A DNA stretch of 15,687 bases from Candidatus Fermentibacterota bacterium (lineage in GTDB: Bacteria; JAFGKV01): NCBI GenBank assembly GCA_030620115.1, contig JAUXFG010000089.1:1-15687 (forward strand), written 5' to 3'. The notes beneath the pieces were generated by a model, which was not told the origin of the DNA, made no database searches, and saw only the letters and a list, made by a program, of their open reading frames with translations. The position numbers were made by a program, and so were the translations under genes. Shown one piece after another: positions 1-6,869 of this stretch; the stretch's first letter is position 1; each line of letters starts with the position of its first letter.

Positions 1-16
1 ATCTCAATGGGCGGAT

Positions 17-50
17 GAGATTGCTTCGTCGCTACCCTCCTCGCAATGAC
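17..50. repeat. Short palindromic repeat unit, type A
   Basis: The unit begins GATTGCTTCG and ends CGCAATGAC. ATTGC at 20-24 pairs with GCAAT at 43-47, giving a small stem around a CTTCG-containing loop. It has the same plan as the units at 418-452 and 484-518 (GATTCTTCG...AGAATGAC), with the stem bases changed on both sides. Units of this look are, as I recall, scattered between genes in many environmental genomes. Copy number in this genome is unknown. Confidence 0.5.
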
Positions 51-234
51 TCAGCATCCAGTGACCAGCAACCAGCATCGCTGCGCCTCGATGAATGAGC
101 TATGGCAACATCACTCGCCGGTTTGAGGCGCAGCTTCGCTAGTCTTGTTTCCCTTGAAGGTAGTCCACCAATGGCCAAGCCACAAGAGGCGGATGGAATG
201 GGGAAGAAAAGCGAAATGCGAAGAATCTGGATTG

Positions 235-345
235 CGAATTGGGGGAATGGGGGAATGGGAACCACAGATTACACAGATTGGGAGAGGAGATTGGGAGATT
301 GGGGGAAGAATCTATAATCTGTCAATCTGGAATCTGTAATCTGAG
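235..345. repeat. Degenerate G/A-rich low-complexity tandem region
   Basis: Short words recur in imperfect tandem: GGGGGAAT and AATGGG around 240-260, then ACAGATT, ATTGGGAGA and AATCTGT/AATCTG variants to about 345. The pattern looks like slippage-prone low-complexity DNA or decayed short repeats, not coding sequence. No stable hairpin or clear protein-binding site stands out. Confidence 0.5.
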
Positions 346-409
346 GAGGAAGACGGCAGATCAAGGGGAGGGGAGGGAAGAAGAGAGCGTGCAGCGTTGA
401 GATCACGGA

Positions 410-435
410 GCAGGGAGAGATTCTTCGCTCCCTGC
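410..435. repeat. Nested hairpin within the inverted repeat
   Basis: GCAGGGAG at 410-417 and CTCCCTGC at 428-435 are perfectly complementary around a 10-base loop that carries ATTCTTCG. It sits at the left end of the larger inverted pair at 418-518, so that arm could fold alone or with its partner. No T-run follows, so it is not a standard terminator. Confidence 0.5.
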
Positions 436-518
436 AGTCACTCAGAATGACAGGGGTAGTGTCTAAGTGGGTGCGTGAATGCATGTCATTCTGAGAGAGC
501 GGAGCGACCGAAGAATCT
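418..518. repeat. Long imperfect inverted repeat, type B palindromic units
   Basis: The arm at 418-452 starts AGATTCTTCG and ends CTCAGAATGACA. Its near reverse complement lies at 484-518, beginning TGTCATTCTGAG and ending CGAAGAATCT. The outer 10 bases and inner 12 bases match exactly, the middle is imperfect, and the spacer is 31 bases. Each arm also carries its own ATTCT/AGAAT stem. This looks like two head-to-head copies of a dispersed REP-like unit. Confidence 0.6.
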
Positions 519-685
519 GGGGGGAATGGGAGGGGAGCTGATAGCTGATGACTGACCAAGGATCAACATTGAAGAAGTCTGGGGTGGAGATTCGGACGCG
601 TGAACCTCATATTGAGGGAGAAGACTGAGCGAATCCTAAGGAGAGCCGTGTTGCGTGATGGGCAGACGGCATAGGTTTATGTATG

Positions 686-691
686 AGGAGG
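686..691 (+). promoter_or_regulatory. Shine-Dalgarno AGGAGG deciding the start at 698
   Basis: AGGAGG lies 6 bases before the ATG at 698. An in-frame ATG at 683 overlaps this site and has no good site of its own, and the ATG at 692 is directly abutting it. The start at 698 also leaves a compact, normal signal peptide. Confidence 0.7.
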
Positions 692-697
692 ATGAAC

Positions 698-2239
698 ATG
701 AGATATGGCTCCCGGCTTCCATTGCTGCTGATCGCCGGTTCCATGGCGGTGATGAGTGCGCACGGTGTTGATGCCGCCAGTATCTGCTTTGTCGAGTCGG
801 ATGAGACTGGATCGACGGCCAAGCTCTACCGCATCGATCCCGCCAACCCAACGCCATGGCTCCTCCTGGATATGAGCCAGGAGGTATTTGGTATGATCCG
901 TGACCCGGAGTTCTCTCCCAACGGGCAATGGATCGCCTTCTCGTGCGAAAAAGACCTCATGAGTACCCCATGGCGCTCGAACCTTTGGATCATTGACCGC
1001 AATGGCCAGGGAATGTACAGCGTCACGCATCTGACACCGGGGAGCTTTCCCCAGGGTTCGCCTACCGGTGCGGTGGAAGGGATTGTCTATGAAGACGGCT
1101 TGGCCAAATCGGGTGCATGGGTCTACATCAGCTCATTCGTCGAAGGCGCTACCGCTGATGTGAATGGTTATTACCGCTTCGATAATGTTCCCATTGGGTC
1201 GCAGTATGTGACTGCCTACGACTCCAACATCCTCTACGATGAGGAAGATTTTGGATTCAGTCCAGTCGAGGTAGTCGAAGGGCTTACCAGCCCGGGAGAG
1301 GTCACTCTGGTCTGGGACTGGGATCTGCAGCAGGGTGTGACCGATCCGACCTGGGCGCCCGCCGGCCGGGAGGTCCTATTCCTTGATAACTCCGGGGGTT
1401 CGAATCGGATTCTTACCGATGGATCCGGTTTTGATGAGGTAGTACCCCTTCCCGAGGGAGTCTCCCAGTTCATAGATATCGCCGTTCGTCCCACCAATGG
1501 GGACATCGTCTATATCGCGGATGTATGGTTTGGGGATGAAAGCCTCAAGGGAATCTGGATATCTGACGCACAGGGCGGCGGCATGCGTCAGATCGTGTCG
1601 GACGATTCATACGATCAAGGATCGCTCCACTGGTCGCCGGACGGGACGAGGTTCGGCTACATGACCACGGTTCAGAATCAGCAGGGTGACTATGTTGATG
1701 GGATCATGATCTACGATGATCAGGGGGAGTATGTCAGTGGAATTGCCCTTGATCAGGGATGGTATGGTGAGTTCGGTGGCTGGGATCCAACCCAGGAGTA
1801 CATCTGCGTCTGCATGTGGCCGTCCGGTGAATTCCAACAAGCGGTTCTCTATACCGTCCGCCTCTCCGATTTCTCGACAGTTCAGCTGTATGGACCAGGC
1901 GGAGTGAGCTATCCTTCATGGGGACCTGAAGCAACAGGAGTGTTCGAGGCGCCGTGGGAGCAGCCGTCTCACGTGGTGCTGGGCCCCGCCTTTCCCAATC
2001 CCAGCCGGGAAAAGGTCACGGTCCGACTCAGCCATAGCCGCGCTGGTGCGGAACCGGTGCGGCTCGGGGTGTTCGACCTTGCAGGGCGACGAGTGGTCAG
2101 CATGCCGGCCATGGAAGAAGTCATCACCTGGAACGGATGCGACGGGAACGGCCGCCCTGTACCTGCGGGTACCTACATCATGAAAGCCATTGGCATGCAT
2201 ACCTCTCCTTCCCTAACGAAGATTGTGATCTTGCGTTAG
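698..2239 (+). CDS. Secreted PD40/TolB-like beta-propeller protein with FlgD-like C-terminal domain
   Basis: The 513-residue protein begins with a signal peptide: a basic start, a hydrophobic core near residues 8-20, and likely cleavage near Ala26. Propeller blades are suggested by the TolB/PD40 signatures FSPNGQWIAF (about residue 72) and WSPDGTRFGYM (about 311). Residues about 124-206 look like a carboxypeptidase-regulatory or transthyretin-like beta-sandwich, with ATADVNGYYRFDNVPIGSQY, inserted between propeller sections. From about 434 to the end (NPSREKVTVRL, FDLAGRRV, WNGCDGNGRPVPAGTYI) it matches the FlgD-Ig type C-terminal domain found on exported proteins of FCB-type bacteria. It has no visible catalytic motif, so a structural or binding role outside the inner membrane is likely. 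It stands alone between the repeat-rich region and the oxidoreductase operon. The exact substrate or partner cannot be inferred. Confidence 0.85.
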   Translation: MRYGSRLPLLLIAGSMAVMSAHGVDAASICFVESDETGSTAKLYRIDPANPTPWLLLDMSQEVFGMIRDPEFSPNGQWIAFSCEKDLMSTPWRSNLWIIDRNGQGMYSVTHLTPGSFPQGSPTGAVEGIVYEDGLAKSGAWVYISSFVEGATADVNGYYRFDNVPIGSQYVTAYDSNILYDEEDFGFSPVEVVEGLTSPGEVTLVWDWDLQQGVTDPTWAPAGREVLFLDNSGGSNRILTDGSGFDEVVPLPEGVSQFIDIAVRPTNGDIVYIADVWFGDESLKGIWISDAQGGGMRQIVSDDSYDQGSLHWSPDGTRFGYMTTVQNQQGDYVDGIMIYDDQGEYVSGIALDQGWYGEFGGWDPTQEYICVCMWPSGEFQQAVLYTVRLSDFSTVQLYGPGGVSYPSWGPEATGVFEAPWEQPSHVVLGPAFPNPSREKVTVRLSHSRAGAEPVRLGVFDLAGRRVVSMPAMEEVITWNGCDGNGRPVPAGTYIMKAIGMHTSPSLTKIVILR

Positions 2240-2431
2240 CAGGATCCTTGGGATTGGGAGGCATGAACATGTGCTTCGGTGCTCCCTGGATTGGGTTGCA
2301 TGAGATGGTGCAGAGAAGTAAGTTCGATCCCTGAAATGGCTTGAGATTCCTCTGCTCACGACGTGCTCGCAAGAAATTAGATTGCGTTGAACAATATAGG
2401 CTATAGGCTCACATCTCTGGAGGTCATATCC
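2240..2431. other. Intergenic region before the oxidoreductase operon
   Basis: These 192 bases separate the propeller gene from the ferredoxin gene and must contain the operon's leader. GGAGG at 2419-2423 serves the ATG at 2432. I found no convincing terminator hairpin and only weak, badly spaced promoter-like hexamers, so no promoter is called. A TTG at 2387 is in frame upstream of 2432 but has no ribosome site. Confidence 0.5.
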
Positions 2432-2668
2432 ATGCCCACCGAGGCTTCCGTACCAGTATCCGAAGTCATAATCCGGGAAGAGGAGTGTAAGGGCTGCAAG
2501 CGTTGCATTGATGCATGCCCGCCCAGGGTGCTAGAGGTGGCGCCCCACTTCAACAAGATGAGCTATCACCCTGCGCAGTACAAAGGTGAGGGCTGTACCG
2601 GCTGCTCGATATGCTTCTACACGTGCCCTGAGCCCGGGGCCATCACCGTGATCCGACGTCGGGCTTAG
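2432..2668 (+). CDS. 2-oxoacid:ferredoxin oxidoreductase, delta (ferredoxin) subunit
   Basis: This 78-residue protein carries two complete 4Fe-4S motifs: Cys19-x2-Cys22-x2-Cys25-x3-Cys29 ([12 protein letters not shown]) and Cys55-x2-Cys58-x2-Cys61-x3-Cys65 ([12 protein letters not shown]). This is the standard small electron-transfer subunit (VorC/KorD/PorD type) that passes electrons from the thiamine-bound reaction centre to external ferredoxin in the cytoplasm. The ATG at 2432 is chosen because GGAGG lies 8 bases upstream; the possible TTG start at 2387 would add 15 unneeded residues. The alpha subunit gene begins 14 bases after the stop, so the genes form one operon. The family is clear, but the substrate of the complex is not set by this subunit. 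Confidence 0.93.
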   Translation: MPTEASVPVSEVIIREEECKGCKRCIDACPPRVLEVAPHFNKMSYHPAQYKGEGCTGCSICFYTCPEPGAITVIRRRA

Positions 2669-2682
2669 GGAGGGGGAGAAAA

Positions 2683-3735
2683 ATGGCTAAGGTATTCATA
2701 AAAGGGAATGAAGCGGTAGTAAAGGGTGCGCTCCTGGCAGGATGCAAGGCGTACTATGGCTACCCCATCACGCCGGCCAGCGAGATCGCAGAGGGGGCCG
2801 CTCTGTACTTCCAGCCTGCGGGGAGCACATTCCTCCAGGCTGAGAGCGAAATAGGGGCAATCAACATGGTGTACGGAGCAGCCTCTGTCGGCATCAGGGT
2901 GATGACCGCCTCCTCGAGCCCCGGGATCAGCCTGAAGATGGAGGGCATCAGCTACGCGGCCGGCTCGGAGCTTCCTTGCGTCATCGTCGATATCTCGCGC
3001 GGCGGGCCCGGTCTCGGCAACATCGCCCCTGAGCAGGGTGACTACAACCAGATCGTCAAAGGCGGAGGGCATGGAAACTACCAGCTAATCGTGCTCGCAC
3101 CGAACTGTGCACAGGAGATGTGTGATTTGACCATGTTGGCCTTCGAATTGGCGGACAAGTATCGAAATCCTGTGGTAGTGCTTGCTGACGGGTTTATTGG
3201 GCAGATGATGGAGCCAGTGGAGTTTCCCGAGCCGGTTACCGAGTTTCCCGCGAAACCATGGGCTGCAGGGGGAACCCCTGAGACCTACAAGAATCTTATC
3301 ACATCTATAGATCTGGATCCCGATGACCTGGAGCGCCATATCAATCATCTCTATGCCAAGTATGCCGAAGTTGAGGCGAATGAGATCAGGTATGAAGAGT
3401 ATCACAGCGAAGATGCCGATCTTGTGTGTGTCGCTTTCGGCGTGGTGTCGAGAATCCTGCAGAGTGCCATCGACATGGCCAGGGCGGAAGGCAAGAAGGT
3501 GGGAATGCTCCGGCCCATCACCCTTTGGCCGTTTCCCGAGAAGAAGCTCTCTGAGTTGGCGGCCCAGGGCAAGCAGTTTTTGGTGGTGGAGCTGAACAAG
3601 GGGCAGATGGTGCATGATGTGCGACTTGCGGTGAAGCACAGTGTCCCGGTTGGCTCCTATGGTCGTGTGGGCGGGAACGTACCCACCTTGAAGGAACTCT
3701 ATGAACAGATCCTCGTGCATCTGGAGGGTGTGTGA
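2683..3735 (+). CDS. 2-oxoacid:ferredoxin oxidoreductase, alpha subunit (VorB-like)
   Basis: The 350-residue protein matches the alpha (pyrimidine-binding domain I plus domain II) subunit of 2-oxoacid:ferredoxin oxidoreductases, which convert a 2-oxoacid and CoA to acyl-CoA and CO2 while reducing ferredoxin. [10 protein letters not shown] at residues 26-35 contains the conserved YPITP motif with the substrate-contacting Thr. [18 protein letters not shown] and [25 protein letters not shown] are typical of the family. A second domain begins near residue 250. The length and overall wording are closest to VorB (branched-chain 2-oxoacid) proteins, but 2-oxoglutarate-specific KorA proteins are close relatives, so the substrate is an inference. 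GGGAGGGGGAG precedes the ATG. Its TGA stop shares one base with the next gene's ATG, indicating translational coupling. Confidence 0.92.
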   Translation: MAKVFIKGNEAVVKGALLAGCKAYYGYPITPASEIAEGAALYFQPAGSTFLQAESEIGAINMVYGAASVGIRVMTASSSPGISLKMEGISYAAGSELPCVIVDISRGGPGLGNIAPEQGDYNQIVKGGGHGNYQLIVLAPNCAQEMCDLTMLAFELADKYRNPVVVLADGFIGQMMEPVEFPEPVTEFPAKPWAAGGTPETYKNLITSIDLDPDDLERHINHLYAKYAEVEANEIRYEEYHSEDADLVCVAFGVVSRILQSAIDMARAEGKKVGMLRPITLWPFPEKKLSELAAQGKQFLVVELNKGQMVHDVRLAVKHSVPVGSYGRVGGNVPTLKELYEQILVHLEGV

Positions 3736-5177
3736 TGAAGGAGACGATTTTTCGGAAACCGGCATCGTTCTATGACACATATGAACGAAAGGGTGGGGCG
3801 AACCCCGATGTAACCCATTATTGCCCAGGCTGCGGCCACGGCATACTCCACAAGCTTATCGCGGAAGCCATGGACGACTTCGATATCAACAAGAAGACGA
3901 TTCTCATCAGCCCCGTGGGATGCAGTGTATTCGCCTACTACTACTTTGATTGCAGCAATATTCAGGCCGCCCACGGCCGTGCGCCGGCTGTAGCAACCGG
4001 GGCGAAACGAGCAAACCCCAACAGTGTGCTCATCAGTTATCAGGGCGACGGCGATCTGGCGGGCATTGGGGGCAATGAGATCCTCCAAGCAGCCAACCGT
4101 GGCGAGAACATCTCCGTCTTCTTCGTGAACAATGCCATCTATGGGATGACTGGAGGGCAGATGGCGCCGACGACTCTCGTCGGTCAGCGGACCACAACCT
4201 GTCCCCGGGGTCGCTCTCCTGAGAACGAAGGATTCCCACTCAAGATGTGCGAACTCATCTCCACATTGGGCGCGCCGGTCTATGTGGAACGCGTGGCGCT
4301 CACCGATGCCAAGCATATCATGAAAGCCCGGAAAGCGGTGCGAAAGGCATTGCAGGCCCAATTGGACGGGAAAGGATTCGCCTTTGTGGAGGCGCTCAGT
4401 GCCTGTCCCACCGGCTGGAAGGTTCCTGCTGATCAGGCGAATCGATGGATCGAAGAGATGATGGAGCCCGTATTCCCGCTGGGTGTGTACAAAGACGAGA
4501 CGGCTGAGCGTGCTGAGCGGCAGCCCGTGCACGTGGAACTCTCTGCCGAGGAACTCGTGAAGGCGTTGGCCATCCCCACGGGTGAGGAGAAGCCGAGTTT
4601 TGAGCGGGGCAAGTCGTGGCTGCGCAACCCGGAGATCAAAGTGGCCGGATTTGGTGGGCAGGGAGTGCTCCTTCTGGGCGTGTCGTTGGCCCAGGCTGCC
4701 ATGAAGGCGGGGTATCACACCACATGGCTTCCCAGTTATGGCCCCGAAATGCGGGGTGGGACGGCGAACTGTCACGTGAGGATTTCCGAAGAGCGAATCG
4801 GAAGCCCGGTGGTGCAGGAGTCGGACGTATTGATTGCGTTCAACGGCCCATCGATTGAGAAGTTCGCCCATCTGGTCAAGCCCGGTGGGCTCATCCTCTA
4901 CGATAGCTCACTGGTGGATGGGGCAATCGAACGTTCCGATGTCACGGTTTACGGCATTCCGTTTACCAAGACTGCAGAGGAAACACTGGGGAATGTCCGT
5001 ACTGCGAACTTCATCGCCATGGGTGCGTTCATCGTAACATCAGGCGGGCTCCTTGATGAGGCGGTAGTGAAGAGCATCCTTCCGTTGGTCATCAAACGCA
5101 AGAACATGATCGAGATCAACGAACGCGCCATTGGCGAGGGTATGCGCCTCGCCAGAGAGGCCATGGGAACCGGTTAA
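3735..5177 (+). CDS. 2-oxoacid:ferredoxin oxidoreductase, fused beta (TPP-binding) and gamma subunits
   Basis: The 480-residue protein joins two subunits that are often separate. Residues 1 to about 280 are the beta subunit: CPGCGHG with Cys30 and Cys33, plus Cys63 and Cys224, are the expected 4Fe-4S ligands; QGDGD (103-107) through FVNNAIYGMTGGQ (from 130) is the thiamine-pyrophosphate/Mg motif. After a charged linker near 280-300, residues about 300-480 are the gamma subunit, with VAGFGGQGVLLLG from 303, YGPEMRGGTANCHV, and the family's C-terminal fold. Both halves keep the expected motifs and the frame is open throughout, so this is a real fusion, not a frameshift artefact in an obvious place. 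The ATG at 3735 overlaps the alpha stop by one base, with GGAGGG 3723-3728 as ribosome site; a GTG at 3732 is a less likely start. Confidence 0.93.
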   Translation: MKETIFRKPASFYDTYERKGGANPDVTHYCPGCGHGILHKLIAEAMDDFDINKKTILISPVGCSVFAYYYFDCSNIQAAHGRAPAVATGAKRANPNSVLISYQGDGDLAGIGGNEILQAANRGENISVFFVNNAIYGMTGGQMAPTTLVGQRTTTCPRGRSPENEGFPLKMCELISTLGAPVYVERVALTDAKHIMKARKAVRKALQAQLDGKGFAFVEALSACPTGWKVPADQANRWIEEMMEPVFPLGVYKDETAERAERQPVHVELSAEELVKALAIPTGEEKPSFERGKSWLRNPEIKVAGFGGQGVLLLGVSLAQAAMKAGYHTTWLPSYGPEMRGGTANCHVRISEERIGSPVVQESDVLIAFNGPSIEKFAHLVKPGGLILYDSSLVDGAIERSDVTVYGIPFTKTAEETLGNVRTANFIAMGAFIVTSGGLLDEAVVKSILPLVIKRKNMIEINERAIGEGMRLAREAMGTG

Positions 5178-5200
5178 ACAGAGCTCGGTCGAGGGTGGAT

Positions 5201-6607
5201 ATGTTGGAACCGGGTGGGCTCGGCAAGAGCCTGCCCGGTCGCGCAGTTATTGCCGCCATCCTGCTGCGGGTGATCCTCGTATTGTTGCTTCGGGATGCAC
5301 CCGCCCTCATAGACATGGGCGAGTACCAAAAGCTCGCCGTATCTATCTTGGAAGGTCGCGGTTATAGTACCGAAGCAGGACCCACTGCCTTTCGGCCGCC
5401 GCTGTACCCGCTGTTCCTGTCGCTGGTGTACGGGGTGGTGGGCACACCAAACATCCTGGCGGCACGGCTTATCCAGGCCGTGCTTGGCGGTGTGGAGGTG
5501 TGGCTCACGTGGCGGGTCGCGCTCCTTTTGGGCTTACCTGCCATGGCGTCAGGGGCCGCGTGGATCGTGGCACTCTATCCGACGCGTTTCCTCTATGCGA
5601 CATTTCTCCATCGCGAAACCTTGTTGGGCATTCTCTGGCTGTGGCAGATTTTGGCTTTTCTGCGTGTGAACGCATCTGAAAAACCGGTGGGTCGGGCTGT
5701 GGTTGCGGGCATCACGGTGGCCTTGGGAGCCCTCTGCAATGCGGTTCTATTCGCCACCTCATGTGCGCTGTCTGCCGTCCTTCTCTTCTCGGATTCCGAG
5801 CGTTTTCTCAAGCCGATGCTCCGGCGGATGGCCCTTGTCGGTATCATCTGGGTGGTGGGACTCGGCACGCTCGTGCCGTGGGGTATTCGGAATCAATCGA
5901 CCCTTGGTGGATGGGTATGGGTCAACACCAAGGGTGGACGGGCGCTCTGGGAGGGCAACAATCCAGGGTGGATGGACGGAAAATCCGAGATAAGGATCCG
6001 GCAGGAGCAGTGGGACGCCATGGCCGATATGTCGGAGGTGGAAGCGGAGAGGTTTGCAAAGAGGCAGGCATTGGCCTTTATCCGGCATCATCCCGGTCAG
6101 TTCCTCTATCTGTCCTGGCGGCGGTCGCTACAGTTCTGGCGCCTTGAGCTGCTTCCGTTTTTCTACTACAAGCAGGGATACTTCGGAGATCTCTCCGGAC
6201 TTCTGGTGCTTCTCTTGACACCTGTCTTCCTCCTGCCGTTCCCCGTGCTTCTCCTGGCCGCAGCCGGGGGAGCCGTGCTGCAATGGAGGAGAAGTGGTGT
6301 CAAGCTCCTGGCGTTCCTGGCGGCTGTGTACTGGCTGGGAACGAGCCTCTTTATCGGTGGGTTCAGATACCATTATCCCTTAGTGCCGGGGTTGGCGATT
6401 CTTGCCGTGCTGGGATGGAGGGATCGAGCTCGGCTTGTGGGGCGGCGTTTTGTCCTATGGGTTGTGCTCGCCGCACTGCTGGTGCTCAACTTCGCGGATC
6501 ATGTTGGGGCGAATTGGAACCAGGTCATGGCGCTTTTGGGAAGAGGTGGAGCATTGGAGTACAGTGAGACCAGGTCGTGGATGAAGAAGGGGCCCTTCCT
6601 GCCCTGA
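5201..6607 (+). CDS. GT-C fold membrane glycosyltransferase, GT39/ArnT-like
   Basis: The 468-residue protein is strongly hydrophobic, with many membrane segments and a first helix near residues 15-31. The first outer loop holds D38-x2-E41-Y42, followed by GPTAFRPPLYPLF at 60-72. This layout is characteristic of GT39/PMT_2-type enzymes, where the acidic residues act in transfer of a sugar from a polyprenyl-phosphate donor on the outer face of the inner membrane. VPWGIRNQ (about 225) and a soluble stretch with LWEGNNPGW and FIRHHPGQFLYLSWRRSLQFW are also typical of bacterial members. Acceptor (lipid, glycan or protein) cannot be told. The ATG at 5201 has GAGGG 5 bases upstream; a GTG at 5195 is the alternative. 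It starts 23 bases after the oxidoreductase, so it may be read from that operon, although the function is unrelated. Confidence 0.85.
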   Translation: MLEPGGLGKSLPGRAVIAAILLRVILVLLLRDAPALIDMGEYQKLAVSILEGRGYSTEAGPTAFRPPLYPLFLSLVYGVVGTPNILAARLIQAVLGGVEVWLTWRVALLLGLPAMASGAAWIVALYPTRFLYATFLHRETLLGILWLWQILAFLRVNASEKPVGRAVVAGITVALGALCNAVLFATSCALSAVLLFSDSERFLKPMLRRMALVGIIWVVGLGTLVPWGIRNQSTLGGWVWVNTKGGRALWEGNNPGWMDGKSEIRIRQEQWDAMADMSEVEAERFAKRQALAFIRHHPGQFLYLSWRRSLQFWRLELLPFFYYKQGYFGDLSGLLVLLLTPVFLLPFPVLLLAAAGGAVLQWRRSGVKLLAFLAAVYWLGTSLFIGGFRYHYPLVPGLAILAVLGWRDRARLVGRRFVLWVVLAALLVLNFADHVGANWNQVMALLGRGGALEYSETRSWMKKGPFLP

Positions 6608-6624
6608 TGTTTCGGCTATCCTAT

Positions 6625-6801
6625 CCCGCACTTCTCACCAACTTTTTGCTGGAGCGTCGCATTTGACTGCGCCTGCTGCGTTACGCTCCTTCGGACTCCT
6701 CGACGTATCGCAGAGGATACGCCTGCGGTGTCCTCGGTCGCGAGCCTTGCATCCACAGCTAACTACACCGCTTCGCTATGAAAGCTGGTGAGAAATGCGG
6801 G
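6625..6801. repeat. 177-bp imperfect palindrome, candidate dispersed or MITE-like element
   Basis: The outer arms 6625-6645 and 6781-6801 are 21-base inverted repeats with two mismatches (CCCGCACTTCTCACCA on the left, TGGTGAGAAATGCGGG on the right). A perfect inner stem, CGTATC 6704-6709 and GATACG 6716-6721, has almost the same centre (about 6713), so the whole block is one long imperfect palindrome. It begins 18 bases after the stop at 6607. Seventeen bases of its right end recur exactly at 13619-13635, which supports a dispersed repeat. It could also end transcripts of the preceding operon by folding, but there is no T-run. It encodes no protein. Confidence 0.65.
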
Positions 6802-6869
6802 CCAAGGGATATCACGCGCAGCTTGTTGCGCATAGAAACCTCTCTACATGAACGCATACCAGGGTTCCT

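Larger units (their letters stand above)
1..697. other. Gene-free, repeat-rich intergenic stretch
   Basis: No convincing gene is visible in these roughly 700 bases. The open frames are short, overlap one another on both strands, lack ribosome-binding sites and translate to low-complexity peptides. The stretch is a mosaic of short repeats: a palindromic half-unit near 17-50, a CCAG-rich patch near 58-79, a G/A-rich degenerate tandem region around 235-345, and a long inverted pair at 418-518. The last 60 bases before the gene at 698 are less repetitive and probably hold its leader. I see no confident -35/-10 promoter there. Confidence 0.7.

Noticed and set aside
102-339. Overlapping short open frames in the left repeat region
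   Set aside because: They translate low-complexity G/A-rich repeats, lack ribosome sites and have no recognisable protein features.
2383-2409. Promoter-like TTGCGT and TATAGG before the oxidoreductase operon
   Set aside because: The spacing is about 15-16 bases and the hexamers are weak, too poor to call.
3699-4871. 390-codon open frame on the minus strand
   Set aside because: It lies opposite the beta-gamma oxidoreductase gene, which has clear motifs and a ribosome site; the antisense translation shows no family features.
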